A stretch of DNA of 64,000 nucleotides from Paraburkholderia dinghuensis (GTDB lineage: Bacteria > Pseudomonadota > Gammaproteobacteria > Burkholderiales > Burkholderiaceae). The notes under the pieces are model-generated. The model was not told where the DNA came from and made no database searches. It saw nothing but the letters and a program-made list of their open reading frames with translations. Positions 46,294 through 54,969 of the stretch are shown in pieces. Made by a program: the position numbers and the translations under genes. The stretch's first letter is position 1. Every line of letters starts with the position of its first letter. Location: positions 1-64,000 of the forward strand of contig NZ_RQIS01000014.1 of assembly GCF_003837865.1 (NCBI RefSeq), given 5' to 3'.

Positions 46294-47169
46294 TCAGAGG
46301 GCGTTGAGCGGAATCTTCAGATAGCGCGTGCCATTGTCCTCCGGCTCGGGCATACGGCCCGCGCGGATATTCACCTGAATGGACGGCAGGATCAGATTGG
46401 GCATGGCCAGCGTGCGGTCGCGCGCGGTACGCATGGCGACGAAGGATTCCTCGCTCACGCTGTCGTTCAGATGGATGTTGCCGCGCCGCTCTTCTTCCAC
46501 CGTGGTCTCGAAGCGCGGTTCGCGTGACTCGGGCGGATAGTCGTGACACATGAAAAGACGTGTCTCGCCGGGCAGCGACAGCAACCTGCGCGCCGAACGA
46601 TAGAGCGTGTGTGCGTCGCCACCGGGAAAGTCGCAACGCGCGGAACCGACGTCGGGCATGAACATCGTGTCGCCGACGAACACCGCGTCGCCGATCTGGT
46701 AGGCGAGATCGGCGGGCGTGTGGCCGGGCACGTGCATCGCGTGGGCGCCGATCGCGCCGACTTCGAATGACTCGTTGTCCTTGAACAGATGGTCGAATTC
46801 GCTGCCATCGGCGGCGAGCGTGTCACCGAGGTTGAAAACCTTGCGGAACACGCCCTGCACCGTGCGAATATGCTCGCCGATGGCGATCTTCCCGCCCAGT
46901 TGCGACTTCAGATACGGCGCCGACGACATATGGTCCGCGTGCGCGTGCGTTTCGAGCAGCCACTGCACGGTGAGACTGTTTTCGCGCACGTAGGCGATCA
47001 CGCGGTCGGCCGATTCGGTGGAGGTGCGGCCCGACTTCGGGTCGTAGTCGAGCACCGGATCGACGATCGCGCATGCCGAGCCCGGTCCCGCGTGCACGAC
47101 GTAGGTAATCGTAGCCGTGACTGGATCAAAGAACGGAATGACTATCGGGGACTGAGCGAGATCAAACAT
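46294..47169 (-). CDS. MBL-fold hydrolase, persulfide dioxygenase-like (Blh/ETHE1 group)
   Basis: This 291-residue metallo-beta-lactamase-fold protein has ETHAHADHMSS (His75, His77, Asp79, His80), HVPGHTPADLAY and FVGDTMFMPDVGSARCDFPG. These match the ETHE1/Blh branch, which oxidises glutathione persulfide to sulfite. The C-terminal MPNLILPSIQVNIRAGRMPE is typical of the bacterial Blh-type members. GGAG precedes the ATG. It is divergent from the ArsR-type repressor and the rest of the sulfide module, sharing their control region. In several bacteria Blh carries an N-terminal DUF442; here that domain is on the SQR protein instead. Confidence 0.88.
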   Translation of the reverse strand: MFDLAQSPIVIPFFDPVTATITYVVHAGPGSACAIVDPVLDYDPKSGRTSTESADRVIAYVRENSLTVQWLLETHAHADHMSSAPYLKSQLGGKIAIGEHIRTVQGVFRKVFNLGDTLAADGSEFDHLFKDNESFEVGAIGAHAMHVPGHTPADLAYQIGDAVFVGDTMFMPDVGSARCDFPGGDAHTLYRSARRLLSLPGETRLFMCHDYPPESREPRFETTVEEERRGNIHLNDSVSEESFVAMRTARDRTLAMPNLILPSIQVNIRAGRMPEPEDNGTRYLKIPLNAL

Positions 47170-47210
47170 TAGGGGCTCCGCTAAACTCTGGTTGCACGCT
47201 GATCAATATA

Positions 47211-47239
47211 TTGAAAGATATATTATTAATCTATATAAT
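47211..47239 (+). promoter_or_regulatory. Sigma-70-type promoter and A+T-rich control region of the sulfide module
   Basis: TTGAAA (47211-47216) and TATAAT (47234-47239) are separated by 17 bp, a near-consensus promoter pointing to the ArsR-type gene. It lies in a strikingly A+T-rich patch (47204-47242) between the divergent genes. BigR-type repressors are known to bind A+T-rich sites that overlap promoters, so this patch is the likely operator. Confidence 0.65.
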
Positions 47240-47287
47240 ACTTGTCAACAAAGTGACAGGTAAAAGTCTTTCGACTCCTTGCGACAA

Positions 47288-47620
47288 ATGAACTCACCCC
47301 TCACTCCCGACGCCCTCGCCGCCCTGCGCGCGTCCGCGGAGAAATGCTGCGCACTCCTGAAGGCCCTCGCGCACGAGGACCGTCTGCTCCTGCTCTGCCA
47401 GCTCACCGAAGGCGAGCGCAATGTCGGTGAACTGGAAGCGCTCGTCGGCGTCCATCAGCCGAGTCTCTCGCAGCACCTCGGCGTGCTACGGGAGGAAGGC
47501 CTCGTGGCGACGCGCCGCGAAGGCAAGTACGTCTACTACAGTCTCGCCAGCCCCGAAGTCATCCAGGTCATGCAAACGCTCTCGAGCCTCTATTGCGGTC
47601 GTTTAAAGGTGCAACCATGA
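47288..47620 (+). CDS. ArsR/SmtB-family repressor, BigR/SqrR type (persulfide sensor)
   Basis: This 110-residue winged-helix regulator has LLKALAHEDRLLLLCQLTEG, the recognition region VHQPSLSQHLGVLREEGLV and the wing REGKYVYYSL. Cys37 and Cys103 are 66 residues apart, the same spacing as the redox pair of SqrR (41/107) and BigR (42/108), which form a polysulfide bridge to sense sulfide stress. Two further Cys (20, 21) are present. ATG 47288 and an upstream TTG are both possible starts, neither with a strong ribosome site. Its stop overlaps the next start as ATGA. Confidence 0.88.
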   Translation: MNSPLTPDALAALRASAEKCCALLKALAHEDRLLLLCQLTEGERNVGELEALVGVHQPSLSQHLGVLREEGLVATRREGKYVYYSLASPEVIQVMQTLSSLYCGRLKVQP

Positions 47621-48051
47621 ATCTCGATCTCGCCCACTTCACCCCGCTCGCCTCGCTCGCAGGCGGCCTGCTGATCGGCGTCGCCGCCGCCATGCTGGTG
47701 CTCGGCAACGGACGCATCGCGGGCATCAGCGGCATCGTCGGCGGCCTCATCAACGCCGTGCGTGGCGAGCGCGCGTGGCGCATAGCCTTCATCGCCGGCA
47801 TCGTTGCGGCGCCCTGGCTCTGGCAACTCGCCGCGCCCCTGCCCACGCCTGTCATCGAGGCAACGCCCGCCACGCTCATCGTCGCCGGTCTGCTCGTGGG
47901 CCTCGGCACGCGCTACGCGTCGGGCTGCACGAGCGGTCACGGCGTGTGCGGTCTCTCGCGCGGCTCGCTGCGCTCCCTCGTCGCGACCGGCACCTTCATG
48001 GCAGCCGGCTTCGTCACGGTCTTCGTGGTGCGCCACCTCATCGGAGGCTAA
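47617..48051 (+). CDS. YeeE/YedE-family protein, first half-transporter
   Basis: This 144-residue membrane protein has four or so helices and the family motif ASGCTSGHGVCGLSRG with two Cys. YeeE/YedE proteins take up reduced sulfur compounds such as thiosulfate, and small halves occur as adjacent pairs. It overlaps the repressor stop by four bases, so the genes are translationally coupled. In the BigR operon these proteins help remove or move sulfide-derived species. Confidence 0.87.
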   Translation: MNLDLAHFTPLASLAGGLLIGVAAAMLVLGNGRIAGISGIVGGLINAVRGERAWRIAFIAGIVAAPWLWQLAAPLPTPVIEATPATLIVAGLLVGLGTRYASGCTSGHGVCGLSRGSLRSLVATGTFMAAGFVTVFVVRHLIGG

Positions 48052-48052
48052 A

Positions 48053-48496
48053 TTGCGTATCTTCAATGCATTCCTCTGCGGTCTCGTATTCGGGCTCGGC
48101 CTGATCCTCTCCGGTATGGCGAATCCGGCCAAAGTGCTGGGTTTTCTCGATCTGGCCGGTCATTGGGACCCGTCGCTCGGCTTCGTGATGGCCGGCGCGA
48201 TCGCGGTGGGTACCATCGGCTTTCGTCTTGCGCGCGCGCGCCGCGTCAGCGTACTCGGCGCGCCGATGCAACTGCCCACGGCCACGCGCATCGATTTCCG
48301 CCTCGTCGGCGGCAGCCTGCTCTTCGGAGCGGGCTGGGGACTCGCCGGCTTCTGCCCCGGTCCTGCGATCGTCAACGCCGGCAGCGGCGAACCCCGCGCG
48401 TGGATCTTCGTCGCCGCCATGCTTGCCGGAATGGCGCTTTACACCGCCATAGAACATCGCCGTCACCGACCCTCGCCGTCCTCTGCAATGCCCTGA
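48053..48496 (+). CDS. YeeE/YedE-family protein, second half-transporter (TTG start)
   Basis: This 147-residue membrane protein has FLCGLVFGLGLILSGMANPA and the family motif WGLAGFCPGPAIVNAG. The TTG start at 48053 is preceded by CGGAGG and begins one base after the stop of the partner gene, so the pair is co-translated and should assemble into one transporter. Longer frames upstream run through the partner gene and are not real. Confidence 0.85.
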   Translation: MRIFNAFLCGLVFGLGLILSGMANPAKVLGFLDLAGHWDPSLGFVMAGAIAVGTIGFRLARARRVSVLGAPMQLPTATRIDFRLVGGSLLFGAGWGLAGFCPGPAIVNAGSGEPRAWIFVAAMLAGMALYTAIEHRRHRPSPSSAMP

Positions 48497-48514
48497 CCAG
48501 GAGACTTTCCACCC

Positions 48515-50119
48515 ATGCATATCGTCCCGCAAGACGACCGCTTCGCGAGCGCCGATCAGATCACCGTTGACGACCTCATCGCCATCGCCGGCGCCGGCTA
48601 CCGCTCGATCGTCTGCAACCGCCCGGACGGCGAAGGCGGCGCAGATCAGCCGACGTCGCAAGACATACGCGCCGCTGCACAGAAGCTCGGCCTGCAGTTC
48701 GCCTATCTGCCGGTCAAGCCCGGCCAGATCACGGCCGACGCCGCCGCGCGCTTCGCACAACTGCTCGAAGATCTTCCGGGCCCCGTCCTCGCGTACTGCC
48801 GCAGCGGCAACCGCGCGACGAGCCTCTACCAGCTCGCCAGCTCGCCGGCCATCGCGCAGGCCGCAAGCGCCACGACCGTCGTGCCCGCCTGCGACTGGGA
48901 AGGCGCACCGTACGACATCGTCGTGATTGGCGGCGGTCTTGCGGGCATCACCGTCGTGTCGAGCCTGCTGCGCCGCCAGTCGAACCTGAACATCGCGATC
49001 GTCGAGCCGAACGACCACCACGACTATCAACCCGCGTGGACGCTCGTCGGCGGCGGCGCCTTTGACGTGAAGAAGACACGCCGGCCGATGGCGAGCGTGA
49101 TCCCGCAAGGCGCCAGGTGGATTCGCGCGTCGGTGACGCGTGTCGAGCCGCACAACAACCTCGTGCGTCTCGACAACGGCGAGACCGTCGCGTACCGCGA
49201 CCTGATCGTCACGCCGGGGCTGCGGCTCGCGTGGGAGCGCGTCAAGGGCCTCACGGACACGCTCGGCATGAACGGCGTCACGTCGAACTACCGTTACGAA
49301 CTCGCGCCCTATACGTGGCAGCTCGTGCAGCAGATGAAGGGCGGCACCGCGCTCTTCACGCAGCCCCCCATGCCGATCAAGTGCGCAGGCGCGCCGCAAA
49401 AGGCCATGTACCTCGCGTGCGACCACTGGCGACGCAGCGGCGTGCTCTCGAAGATCAAGGTCGAATTCGATCTCGCGGGTCCGGTGCTGTTCGGCGTCGC
49501 GACGTTCGTGCCGCCGCTCATGGAGTACGTGAAGCGCTACAACGCGAACCTCGTGTTCACGTCGAATCTGGTCGCGATCGACGGCCCGGCGCATATCGCC
49601 ACGTTCGAGACGAAGAGCGCGGACGGCACCGTCACGCGCGTCGAGAAGCACTTCGACATGATCCACGTCGTGCCGCCGCAGTTGCCGCCCGACTTCATCC
49701 GCGACAGCCAGCTCGCCGACGAAGCCGGATGGTGCGAAGTCGATCACGCGACGCTCCAGCACCCGCGCTATCCGAACGTGTTCTCGCTCGGCGACGTATG
49801 CTCCGCGCCGAACGCGAAGACCGGCGCGGCGGCCCGCAAGCAGGCTGTGATCGTCGCCGAAAACCTGCTCGCCGCGCGCGCGGGCCAGCCGCTCGCCTAC
49901 CGTTACGACGGCTACGGATCGTGCCCGCTCACCGTCGAGCGCGGCAAGGTCGTGCTCGCCGAGTTCGGCTACGGCGGAAAGTTGTTGCCCACGTTCCCGC
50001 TCGATCCGACGCGTCCGCGCCGGCTCATGTGGTTCCTCAAAGCCACCTTGCTGCCGCGCTTCTACTGGTGGGGCATGCTCAAGGGCCGCGAGTGGCTCGC
50101 GGGCCCCTCACGTCATTAA
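48515..50119 (+). CDS. DUF442 domain fused to sulfide:quinone reductase-like flavoprotein
   Basis: This 534-residue fusion has two parts. Residues 1-125 are a DUF442 (TIGR01244) domain with the active-site loop YCRSGNR, Cys95 to Arg100, akin to rhodanese and phosphatase loops. From residue 133 a two-dinucleotide-binding flavoprotein begins (YDIVVIGGGLAGITVVSSL), with PIKCAGAPQKAMYLAC and a final FSLGDVCSAPNAKTGAA, the SQR family pattern. It would oxidise sulfide at the membrane and feed electrons to quinone, with the N-terminal domain perhaps taking the sulfane sulfur. The C-terminal amphipathic stretch may bind the membrane. AGGAG stands 12 bases before the ATG. Confidence 0.9.
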   Translation: MHIVPQDDRFASADQITVDDLIAIAGAGYRSIVCNRPDGEGGADQPTSQDIRAAAQKLGLQFAYLPVKPGQITADAAARFAQLLEDLPGPVLAYCRSGNRATSLYQLASSPAIAQAASATTVVPACDWEGAPYDIVVIGGGLAGITVVSSLLRRQSNLNIAIVEPNDHHDYQPAWTLVGGGAFDVKKTRRPMASVIPQGARWIRASVTRVEPHNNLVRLDNGETVAYRDLIVTPGLRLAWERVKGLTDTLGMNGVTSNYRYELAPYTWQLVQQMKGGTALFTQPPMPIKCAGAPQKAMYLACDHWRRSGVLSKIKVEFDLAGPVLFGVATFVPPLMEYVKRYNANLVFTSNLVAIDGPAHIATFETKSADGTVTRVEKHFDMIHVVPPQLPPDFIRDSQLADEAGWCEVDHATLQHPRYPNVFSLGDVCSAPNAKTGAAARKQAVIVAENLLAARAGQPLAYRYDGYGSCPLTVERGKVVLAEFGYGGKLLPTFPLDPTRPRRLMWFLKATLLPRFYWWGMLKGREWLAGPSRH

Positions 50120-50143
50120 AGTCACTAAAGCACGCGAAGTACC

Positions 50144-50980
50144 ATGGACGTCACCTTGCTCATCAGCGCCGCGCTCGGCTCACTCGTCGGCTTGATCCTC
50201 GCTCTGACCGGCGCGGGCGGCGCGATCATCGCGGTGCCGCTGCTCGTGTTTGGTCTGGGGCTTGGCGTTGCCCAGGCCGCGCCGATCGGGCTGCTCGCAG
50301 TGGGGCTGTCGGCGGGGCTGGGTGCGCTGCTCGCGCTGCGCGAAGGCAAGGTGCGCTACAAGGCGGCCGCGCTGATGGCCACGGCCGGCGCGCTCATCTC
50401 GCCGATCGGGCTGTGGGTCGCGCATCGCGTGCCCGATGCGCCGCTCACGCTCGTGTTCGCCTGCGTGCTCGGCATGGTGGCCGTGCGGATGTTCCGCCAG
50501 AAGAGCGGTGCGATGCACGGCGGGCCTGAATATGCGCCGTCTGATCTGCCGTGCCGTCTCAACGCCGATCGCGGCAAGCTCGACTGGACTGCGCCCTGCG
50601 CGCGGGCGCTCGCGCTCTCGGGTGTGCTGTCGGGCTTTCTCTCGGGATTGCTCGGCGTGGGCGGCGGCTTCGTCATCGTGCCCGCGCTCCGGCGCGCGTC
50701 CGATATTCCGATGCAGGGCATCGTCGCTACGTCGCTCGCGGTGATCGCGCTCGTCTCTGCGGCGGGTGTCGTAGCGTCGGCGGCGTCCGGACACATGCTC
50801 TGGCTAGAGGCGCTGCCGTTCGCGGCTGGCGCGCTCGCCGGCATGCTTGGCGGCCGCCGCGCCGCCCGGCACGTGAGCGGCAAGCGCCTCCAGCAGTCGT
50901 TCGCCGCGTTCGCGGGCTGCGTCGCCGTCGGGATGGCCGTCAAGGCCGTACTCGGGATGCATACGTCCGGCTGGTTCTGA
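50144..50980 (+). CDS. TauE/SafE (TSUP) family permease, probable sulfite exporter
   Basis: This 278-residue protein has about eight helices in two repeats. The family sign ALTGAGGAIIAVPLLVFGLG starts near residue 20 and is echoed by GLLGVGGGFVIVPALRRAS near 170. It is the last gene of the BigR-type operon, 24 bp after the SQR fusion, so it probably exports the sulfite made by the persulfide dioxygenase. Other sulfur anions are possible. Confidence 0.88.
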   Translation: MDVTLLISAALGSLVGLILALTGAGGAIIAVPLLVFGLGLGVAQAAPIGLLAVGLSAGLGALLALREGKVRYKAAALMATAGALISPIGLWVAHRVPDAPLTLVFACVLGMVAVRMFRQKSGAMHGGPEYAPSDLPCRLNADRGKLDWTAPCARALALSGVLSGFLSGLLGVGGGFVIVPALRRASDIPMQGIVATSLAVIALVSAAGVVASAASGHMLWLEALPFAAGALAGMLGGRRAARHVSGKRLQQSFAAFAGCVAVGMAVKAVLGMHTSGWF

Positions 50981-51002
50981 ACCGGCGCGCTCTTAGCCAC
51001 AC

Positions 51003-51383
51003 TCAGCCTTCGAAATCGAGCCCGCCGAGCAGCACGTCGGGTTCGCCCTGAGTGCGCGTGGTGAAGTCGATGGGGCGTGCCGTCTCCCACGACGCCATCT
51101 TGCGCGCCATCGCCTCCAGATAGTGCTCGAAACGCTTCTCGCCGCCGGGTTCGAAGAGGCTGTCGATTTCATCGACATCCCAGGTCAGCGAGACGTTGAG
51201 CGCAAACTGGTACGGATGCCGGTACGCGCTCGCCTCGCCGGCGATGTGAACTCGCGTGGGATGCCCAGGCCCTTCGCGCGGCACGACTTCCACGCGCACC
51301 GCCGGGCCGAACTGGCTCGCGAGCTTCGCCGCGATGCGCGGAGCAAACTCCTCCTCGAATCGATGGACGGCCTCGATGCTCAT
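51003..51383 (-). CDS. Conserved hypothetical protein (Burkholderiaceae type)
   Basis: This 126-residue soluble protein has a plausible GGAG before the ATG and good coding character (VRVEVVPREGPGHPTRVHI, QFALNVSLTWDVDEIDSLF). I think it belongs to a Burkholderiaceae-restricted family of unknown function, possibly DUF5594, but I cannot confirm that by eye. It is convergent with the TSUP gene. Confidence 0.6.
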   Translation of the reverse strand: MSIEAVHRFEEEFAPRIAAKLASQFGPAVRVEVVPREGPGHPTRVHIAGEASAYRHPYQFALNVSLTWDVDEIDSLFEPGGEKRFEHYLEAMARKMASWETARPIDFTTRTQGEPDVLLGGLDFEG

Positions 51384-51581
51384 GCGTCTCTCACTCCACG
51401 AATCGTTTTGTACGGGCCAGGTGCGGCCAGCTCACTGGCATTGTGGTGAAGCAACAAGCGTCGTCAGCCGGAACCGCAGACGAGCGCCGCGCGTAAGCCA
51501 TGACACGATACCCGGCGCGGGTTGCCCAGACATGCTACCGCGCGATGGGCGGGTCAGCCAGCATTGCGCAGGACTCCGGAA

Positions 51582-52508
51582 TCAATCGCCCCCGCGCGTC
51601 CCCCGCGTCTCGCACTCCCTGCGCGCCTCACGCGCCAGCATCGTCGAGCGCAGTCCTTCTGCCGAATAGAGCGCAAGCGCGACCCAGATCGCACCGTAGC
51701 CGACCGCGCGTACCGCACCGAACGGCTCCTGATAGACGAGCACGCCGGTGAGCAACTGCAACGTGGGCGTGACGTACTGGATGAGTCCGAGCGTCGAGAG
51801 CGGGATTCGCCGGGCGGCCGCGCCGAACAGCAGCAGCGGAACGGCGGTCACCGGACCGGCGGCGGCCAGCAGCAGCTGGAGGGACGGCGAGGCGTGTCCG
51901 AAGTGACTCGCGCCGCTCACCCCGAGAATCGACAGATAGATCAGCGCGACGGGAAAGAGCAGCAGCGTCTCGAGCGCAAGACCTTCGAGCGTGCCCAGTT
52001 GTGCGGTCTTGCGCAGCAGCCCATAGCCGCCGAAGGTGACGGCGAGCGCGAGGCTGATCCAGGGCAGCGAGCCGCTCTGCCAGGTGAGCCACGCCACGCC
52101 GGCCGTGGCGACGCCCACGGCGGTCCACTGCACCGGACGCAACCGTTCGTGGAGGAACGCATAGCCGAACAGCACGTTGATGAGCGGATTGATGAAGTAG
52201 CCAAGGCTCGCTTCGACGATATGTCCAGCGTTGACGGCCCAGATATAGGTGCCCCAGTTCGCCGACAGCAGCACGGCGCTCGCCGCGAAACGGCCGACGA
52301 GGCGCCTGTCCCGCATCACGGGCCCGAGCCAGCGCCAGTGACGGCGCACGAGCAGCACGACGAACACGAAGACCAGTGACCACGCCATGCGATGCGCGAG
52401 CATTTCGAGGGCGGGAATCTGGTGCAGCGTCTTGAAGTAGACCGGAAAGAGGCCCCAGATGACGAAGGCGAGAAAGGCGTAGAGGATGCCGGAATTCATG
52501 GTTTTCAT
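51582..52508 (-). CDS. rarD: EamA-family transporter RarD
   Basis: This 308-residue inner-membrane protein has ten helices. The N-terminal GILYAFLAFVIWGLFPVYFK, then GTYIWAVNAGHIVEASLGYF and GYFINPLINVLFGYAFLHER are diagnostic for the RarD subfamily of drug/metabolite transporters, linked to chloramphenicol tolerance in some species. The frame extends upstream to 52610, but the fold begins at ATG 52508 (or 52499). It is divergent from the next TSUP gene. Confidence 0.9.
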   Translation of the reverse strand: MKTMNSGILYAFLAFVIWGLFPVYFKTLHQIPALEMLAHRMAWSLVFVFVVLLVRRHWRWLGPVMRDRRLVGRFAASAVLLSANWGTYIWAVNAGHIVEASLGYFINPLINVLFGYAFLHERLRPVQWTAVGVATAGVAWLTWQSGSLPWISLALAVTFGGYGLLRKTAQLGTLEGLALETLLLFPVALIYLSILGVSGASHFGHASPSLQLLLAAAGPVTAVPLLLFGAAARRIPLSTLGLIQYVTPTLQLLTGVLVYQEPFGAVRAVGYGAIWVALALYSAEGLRSTMLAREARRECETRGTRGGD

Positions 52509-52806
52509 TGGGCGGCGCGCCCGGTCGTTCGCGCATCGTACCGTCACCGCGGGATGCACCCGGGCTGCACCGGCTCGCGCAAGCGTGCGGCGCAGGTCAA
52601 CGAGTTGCAACGTGGCCCGGACATGACGTCGACCGTGCCCGGATTCGATACGCTCTGCGCCGATTCACTGGTTTTGAGACAATAGCGGATTTTCGCCGCC
52701 CGGCTTTGCCGCCGTCCAGTCCGACGTGTCGCTCGCGACGCACACTGGAAACGTCAGGCATCCGCCGTGGCGCACTGCAACCCTGACCCGGTCCTGCCCG
52801 AGCGCG

Positions 52807-53595
52807 ATGGTACTTCCGCATATCGATCCGCTGTACTCGCTGTCCGGCCTGTTCGTCGGCTTCCTTGTCGGACTGACGGGCGTGGGCGGCGGCTCGCTGA
52901 TGACGCCGATCCTCGTGCTGCTGTTCCATGTCCATCCCGCGACGGCGGTCGGCACCGACCTGCTTTACGCGGCCGCGACCAAATCGGCAGGCACGTTCGT
53001 GCACGGGCTCAAGGGATCGGTGGACTGGCGCGTCACGCTGCGCCTCGCGGCCGGCAGCGTGCCCGCCGCCACGGTTACGCTGATCCTGCTGCACCGCTAC
53101 GGCATGAACACACCGCGCGCCGCTCACCTGATTCAGGCGGTATTGGGCGTCGCGCTGCTGATCACCGCCGTCGCGCTGATCTTCCGGCCGCAGCTCGCGG
53201 CCTTCGCGACGCGTCACCGCCATGCGCCCAGCGAGGCGCGCACGCTGTTTTTCACCGTGCTGACGGGCGCCGTGCTGGGCGCGCTGGTGTCGCTCACTTC
53301 GGTGGGGGCGGGTGCTATCGGCGTGACGGTGCTGCTGCTGCTCTATCCGACGCTGCCGACCGTGCGTATCGTCGGCTCCGACGTTGCGCATGCCGTGCCG
53401 CTCACGCTGCTCGCGGGAGCCGGCCACTGGCTGCTCGGCTCGATCGACTGGCCCATGCTGCTCTCGCTTTTATGCGGCTCGCTGCCGGGCATCGTTATGG
53501 GCAGCCTGCTTTCCTCACGCGCACCCGAGCGGCTCTTGCGCGTGCTGCTCGCGGCGACGCTGTCGCTCGTCGGCGTGCGGCTCATGCTGGCCTGA
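52807..53595 (+). CDS. TauE/SafE (TSUP) family permease, second copy
   Basis: This 262-residue membrane protein has LFVGFLVGLTGVGGGSLMTP near the N-terminus and a second repeat with ALVSLTSVGAGAIGVTVLL. It is only distantly related to the copy at 50144-50980 and stands outside the sulfide operon. DLLYAAATKSAGTFVHG is typical for this branch. The transported anion is unknown. The ATG at 52807 begins the first helix and is preferred over an upstream start at 52726. Confidence 0.85.
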   Translation: MVLPHIDPLYSLSGLFVGFLVGLTGVGGGSLMTPILVLLFHVHPATAVGTDLLYAAATKSAGTFVHGLKGSVDWRVTLRLAAGSVPAATVTLILLHRYGMNTPRAAHLIQAVLGVALLITAVALIFRPQLAAFATRHRHAPSEARTLFFTVLTGAVLGALVSLTSVGAGAIGVTVLLLLYPTLPTVRIVGSDVAHAVPLTLLAGAGHWLLGSIDWPMLLSLLCGSLPGIVMGSLLSSRAPERLLRVLLAATLSLVGVRLMLA

Positions 53596-53614
53596 ACGTC
53601 CGCACCAGCGCAGC

Positions 53615-53875
53615 CTACGTGTGCGGCGCAAAACGGAAAAAGCGGCTGTTCAGATCGATCTCGAACTGGCGCAGCCATTGTCCGCGTGAATCGATGCGGT
53701 ATGCCTGGGCCCAGGCGCCGCGTCGCACGACGAGGAGTTCGCCGTGCGCGGGATCGTCGGGATCGATCTGTCCACTGATGTCGAAGTGGATGGGCGCGAA
53801 GCCGTGCCGGGCACATGCAAGCTCGAAGGCGGCGCGATCGCCCAGCGGCAAGTCGGTGTAGGTATGGATGACCAT
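53615..53875 (-). CDS. Small conserved hypothetical protein
   Basis: This 86-residue protein (MVIHTYTDLPLG to the C-terminal FRFAPHT) has normal coding character but no family I recognise. The start at 53875 lacks a strong ribosome site; the frame runs 17 codons further upstream. It is convergent with the TSUP gene, with only 19 bp between stops. Confidence 0.5.
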   Translation of the reverse strand: MVIHTYTDLPLGDRAAFELACARHGFAPIHFDISGQIDPDDPAHGELLVVRRGAWAQAYRIDSRGQWLRQFEIDLNSRFFRFAPHT

Positions 53876-53994
53876 GGCAGTTGTTCTGAAGTGAGATCCA
53901 CGCGGCCTAGGATTCTTGCGCGTCACTCTTCAAGATATACGCCGTTTACCGGGAAACCTGCGTGTCAATCCGCACCCACGACACACGACAGACG

Positions 53995-54029
53995 TAAAAA
54001 ACGGGCTGCGGCCGTACGCCGGAGCCCGT
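53995..54029 (-). terminator. Rho-independent terminator of the BON-domain gene
   Basis: On the minus strand, ACGGGCT and AGCCCGT pair (54023-54029 with 54001-54007) and the inner bases extend the stem. A run of T follows (A at 53996-54000 on the plus strand). It lies about 40 bp after the stop of the BON-domain gene. Confidence 0.85.
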
Positions 54030-54068
54030 TAGTCCTGCTGCTGCACCCCACGAAACGGGGTGCCACGC

Positions 54069-54428
54069 CTATTGCTGCGCCACAGTGAGGTGGTTCGTCA
54101 CAGACGTCACGCCCGCCACGCCTTTCGCCACCTGGCCCGCCTGATCAATCTGACCGGCATTCGGCACCGTACCGGTCAGCAAGACGGCACCGCCACGCGC
54201 ACGCACCGAGATGTTCGATACGTTGAGCCCCTGCGTTCTTGAGAGTGCCCGTCGCACCTGGTAGCCGAGCCTGCGATCCACCTTCCTCGCCGACTGGGCC
54301 GGTGCCTGCGCCGGCGCCGCCGCGGCGGGCGCGGCATTCTGCGCCGAGTTGTCCTGCGCATACGCGCTCAATGCCACCGTGACGCAGACCGCTGCACCGA
54401 GCGTCTTCACAAAATCGACCGATTTCAT
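54069..54428 (-). CDS. BON-domain periplasmic protein
   Basis: This 119-residue protein has a signal peptide (VKTLGAAVCVTVALSAYA, cut before QDNS), an Ala/Pro/Gln-rich linker, and one BON domain (VRRALSRTQGLNVSNISVRA, GGAVLLTGTVPNAGQIDQA). BON domains bind phospholipid and support envelope integrity under osmotic stress (OsmY-like). AAGGAG lies ahead of ATG 54428. A strong terminator follows, so it is a single-gene unit. Confidence 0.9.
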   Translation of the reverse strand: MKSVDFVKTLGAAVCVTVALSAYAQDNSAQNAAPAAAAPAQAPAQSARKVDRRLGYQVRRALSRTQGLNVSNISVRARGGAVLLTGTVPNAGQIDQAGQVAKGVAGVTSVTNHLTVAQQ

Positions 54429-54969
54429 GCTTTCTCCTTGTTGCTCTGGACAGGACCGCCTCCATGCGCCGCCGGACGACTCGAAGGTCACCGGTCAGCC
54501 ACGGTGTGACGGCTTCGTTACGACAATGGCCAGCACGTCCGGCGCGCACGTAACGCTGACGGACCGCCCTGGTACGGGCACGATGTGCGAGAGGCAAGGA
54601 TGGAAAGACGCATGGAACGTCGCGCCCACTGAAGACGCCACGATCGGCCCACTGTCACGCGGCCGCTCCAGAATTGGTCTGAGCGACTCCCTGAAGCCTG
54701 GCTCCGCGCCAGGTCAGAGGAGCAACGCGTAAGGATACGGCGCGTTTATCACAGCGGCGACGCTCAATTTAGCCTGGTCGGGCGCCAAGCGCAAAGGCTT
54801 TAACGCAGGGTTTAACCGGAGTGGCGCACGGAGTGGCGCACCGGGTGGCGCAATTTGCACGCAGCGATCCGCAGTAAGGCTGGCGACAGCGAATCTCATG
54901 TACTATCGGCGGGCAGCCCCGGCGCGCCCGCCGCACACCAACGGAACCACCGAGCCCCGCACGCCCCCG
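54429..54969. other. Intergenic region with tandem 12-bp repeats
   Basis: This 0.54-kb gap divides the leftward BON gene from the rightward TAXI-type gene and holds both promoters. Apart from the tandem repeats at 54817-54852 I see nothing that can be named. Confidence 0.4.
54817..54852. repeat. Three tandem 12-bp repeats
   Basis: CGGAGTGGCGCA occurs at 54817-54828 and 54829-54840, followed by CCGGGTGGCGCA at 54841-54852 (10 of 12 bases). The array ends about 45 or 117 bp upstream of the TAXI-type gene, depending on its start. Such phased repeats may bind a regulator. Confidence 0.7.

Noticed and set aside
48038-49762. A 574-codon antisense frame over the DUF442-SQR gene.
   Set aside because: The composition is Arg/Asp/His-rich shadow sequence without motifs, opposite a well-recognised flavoprotein.
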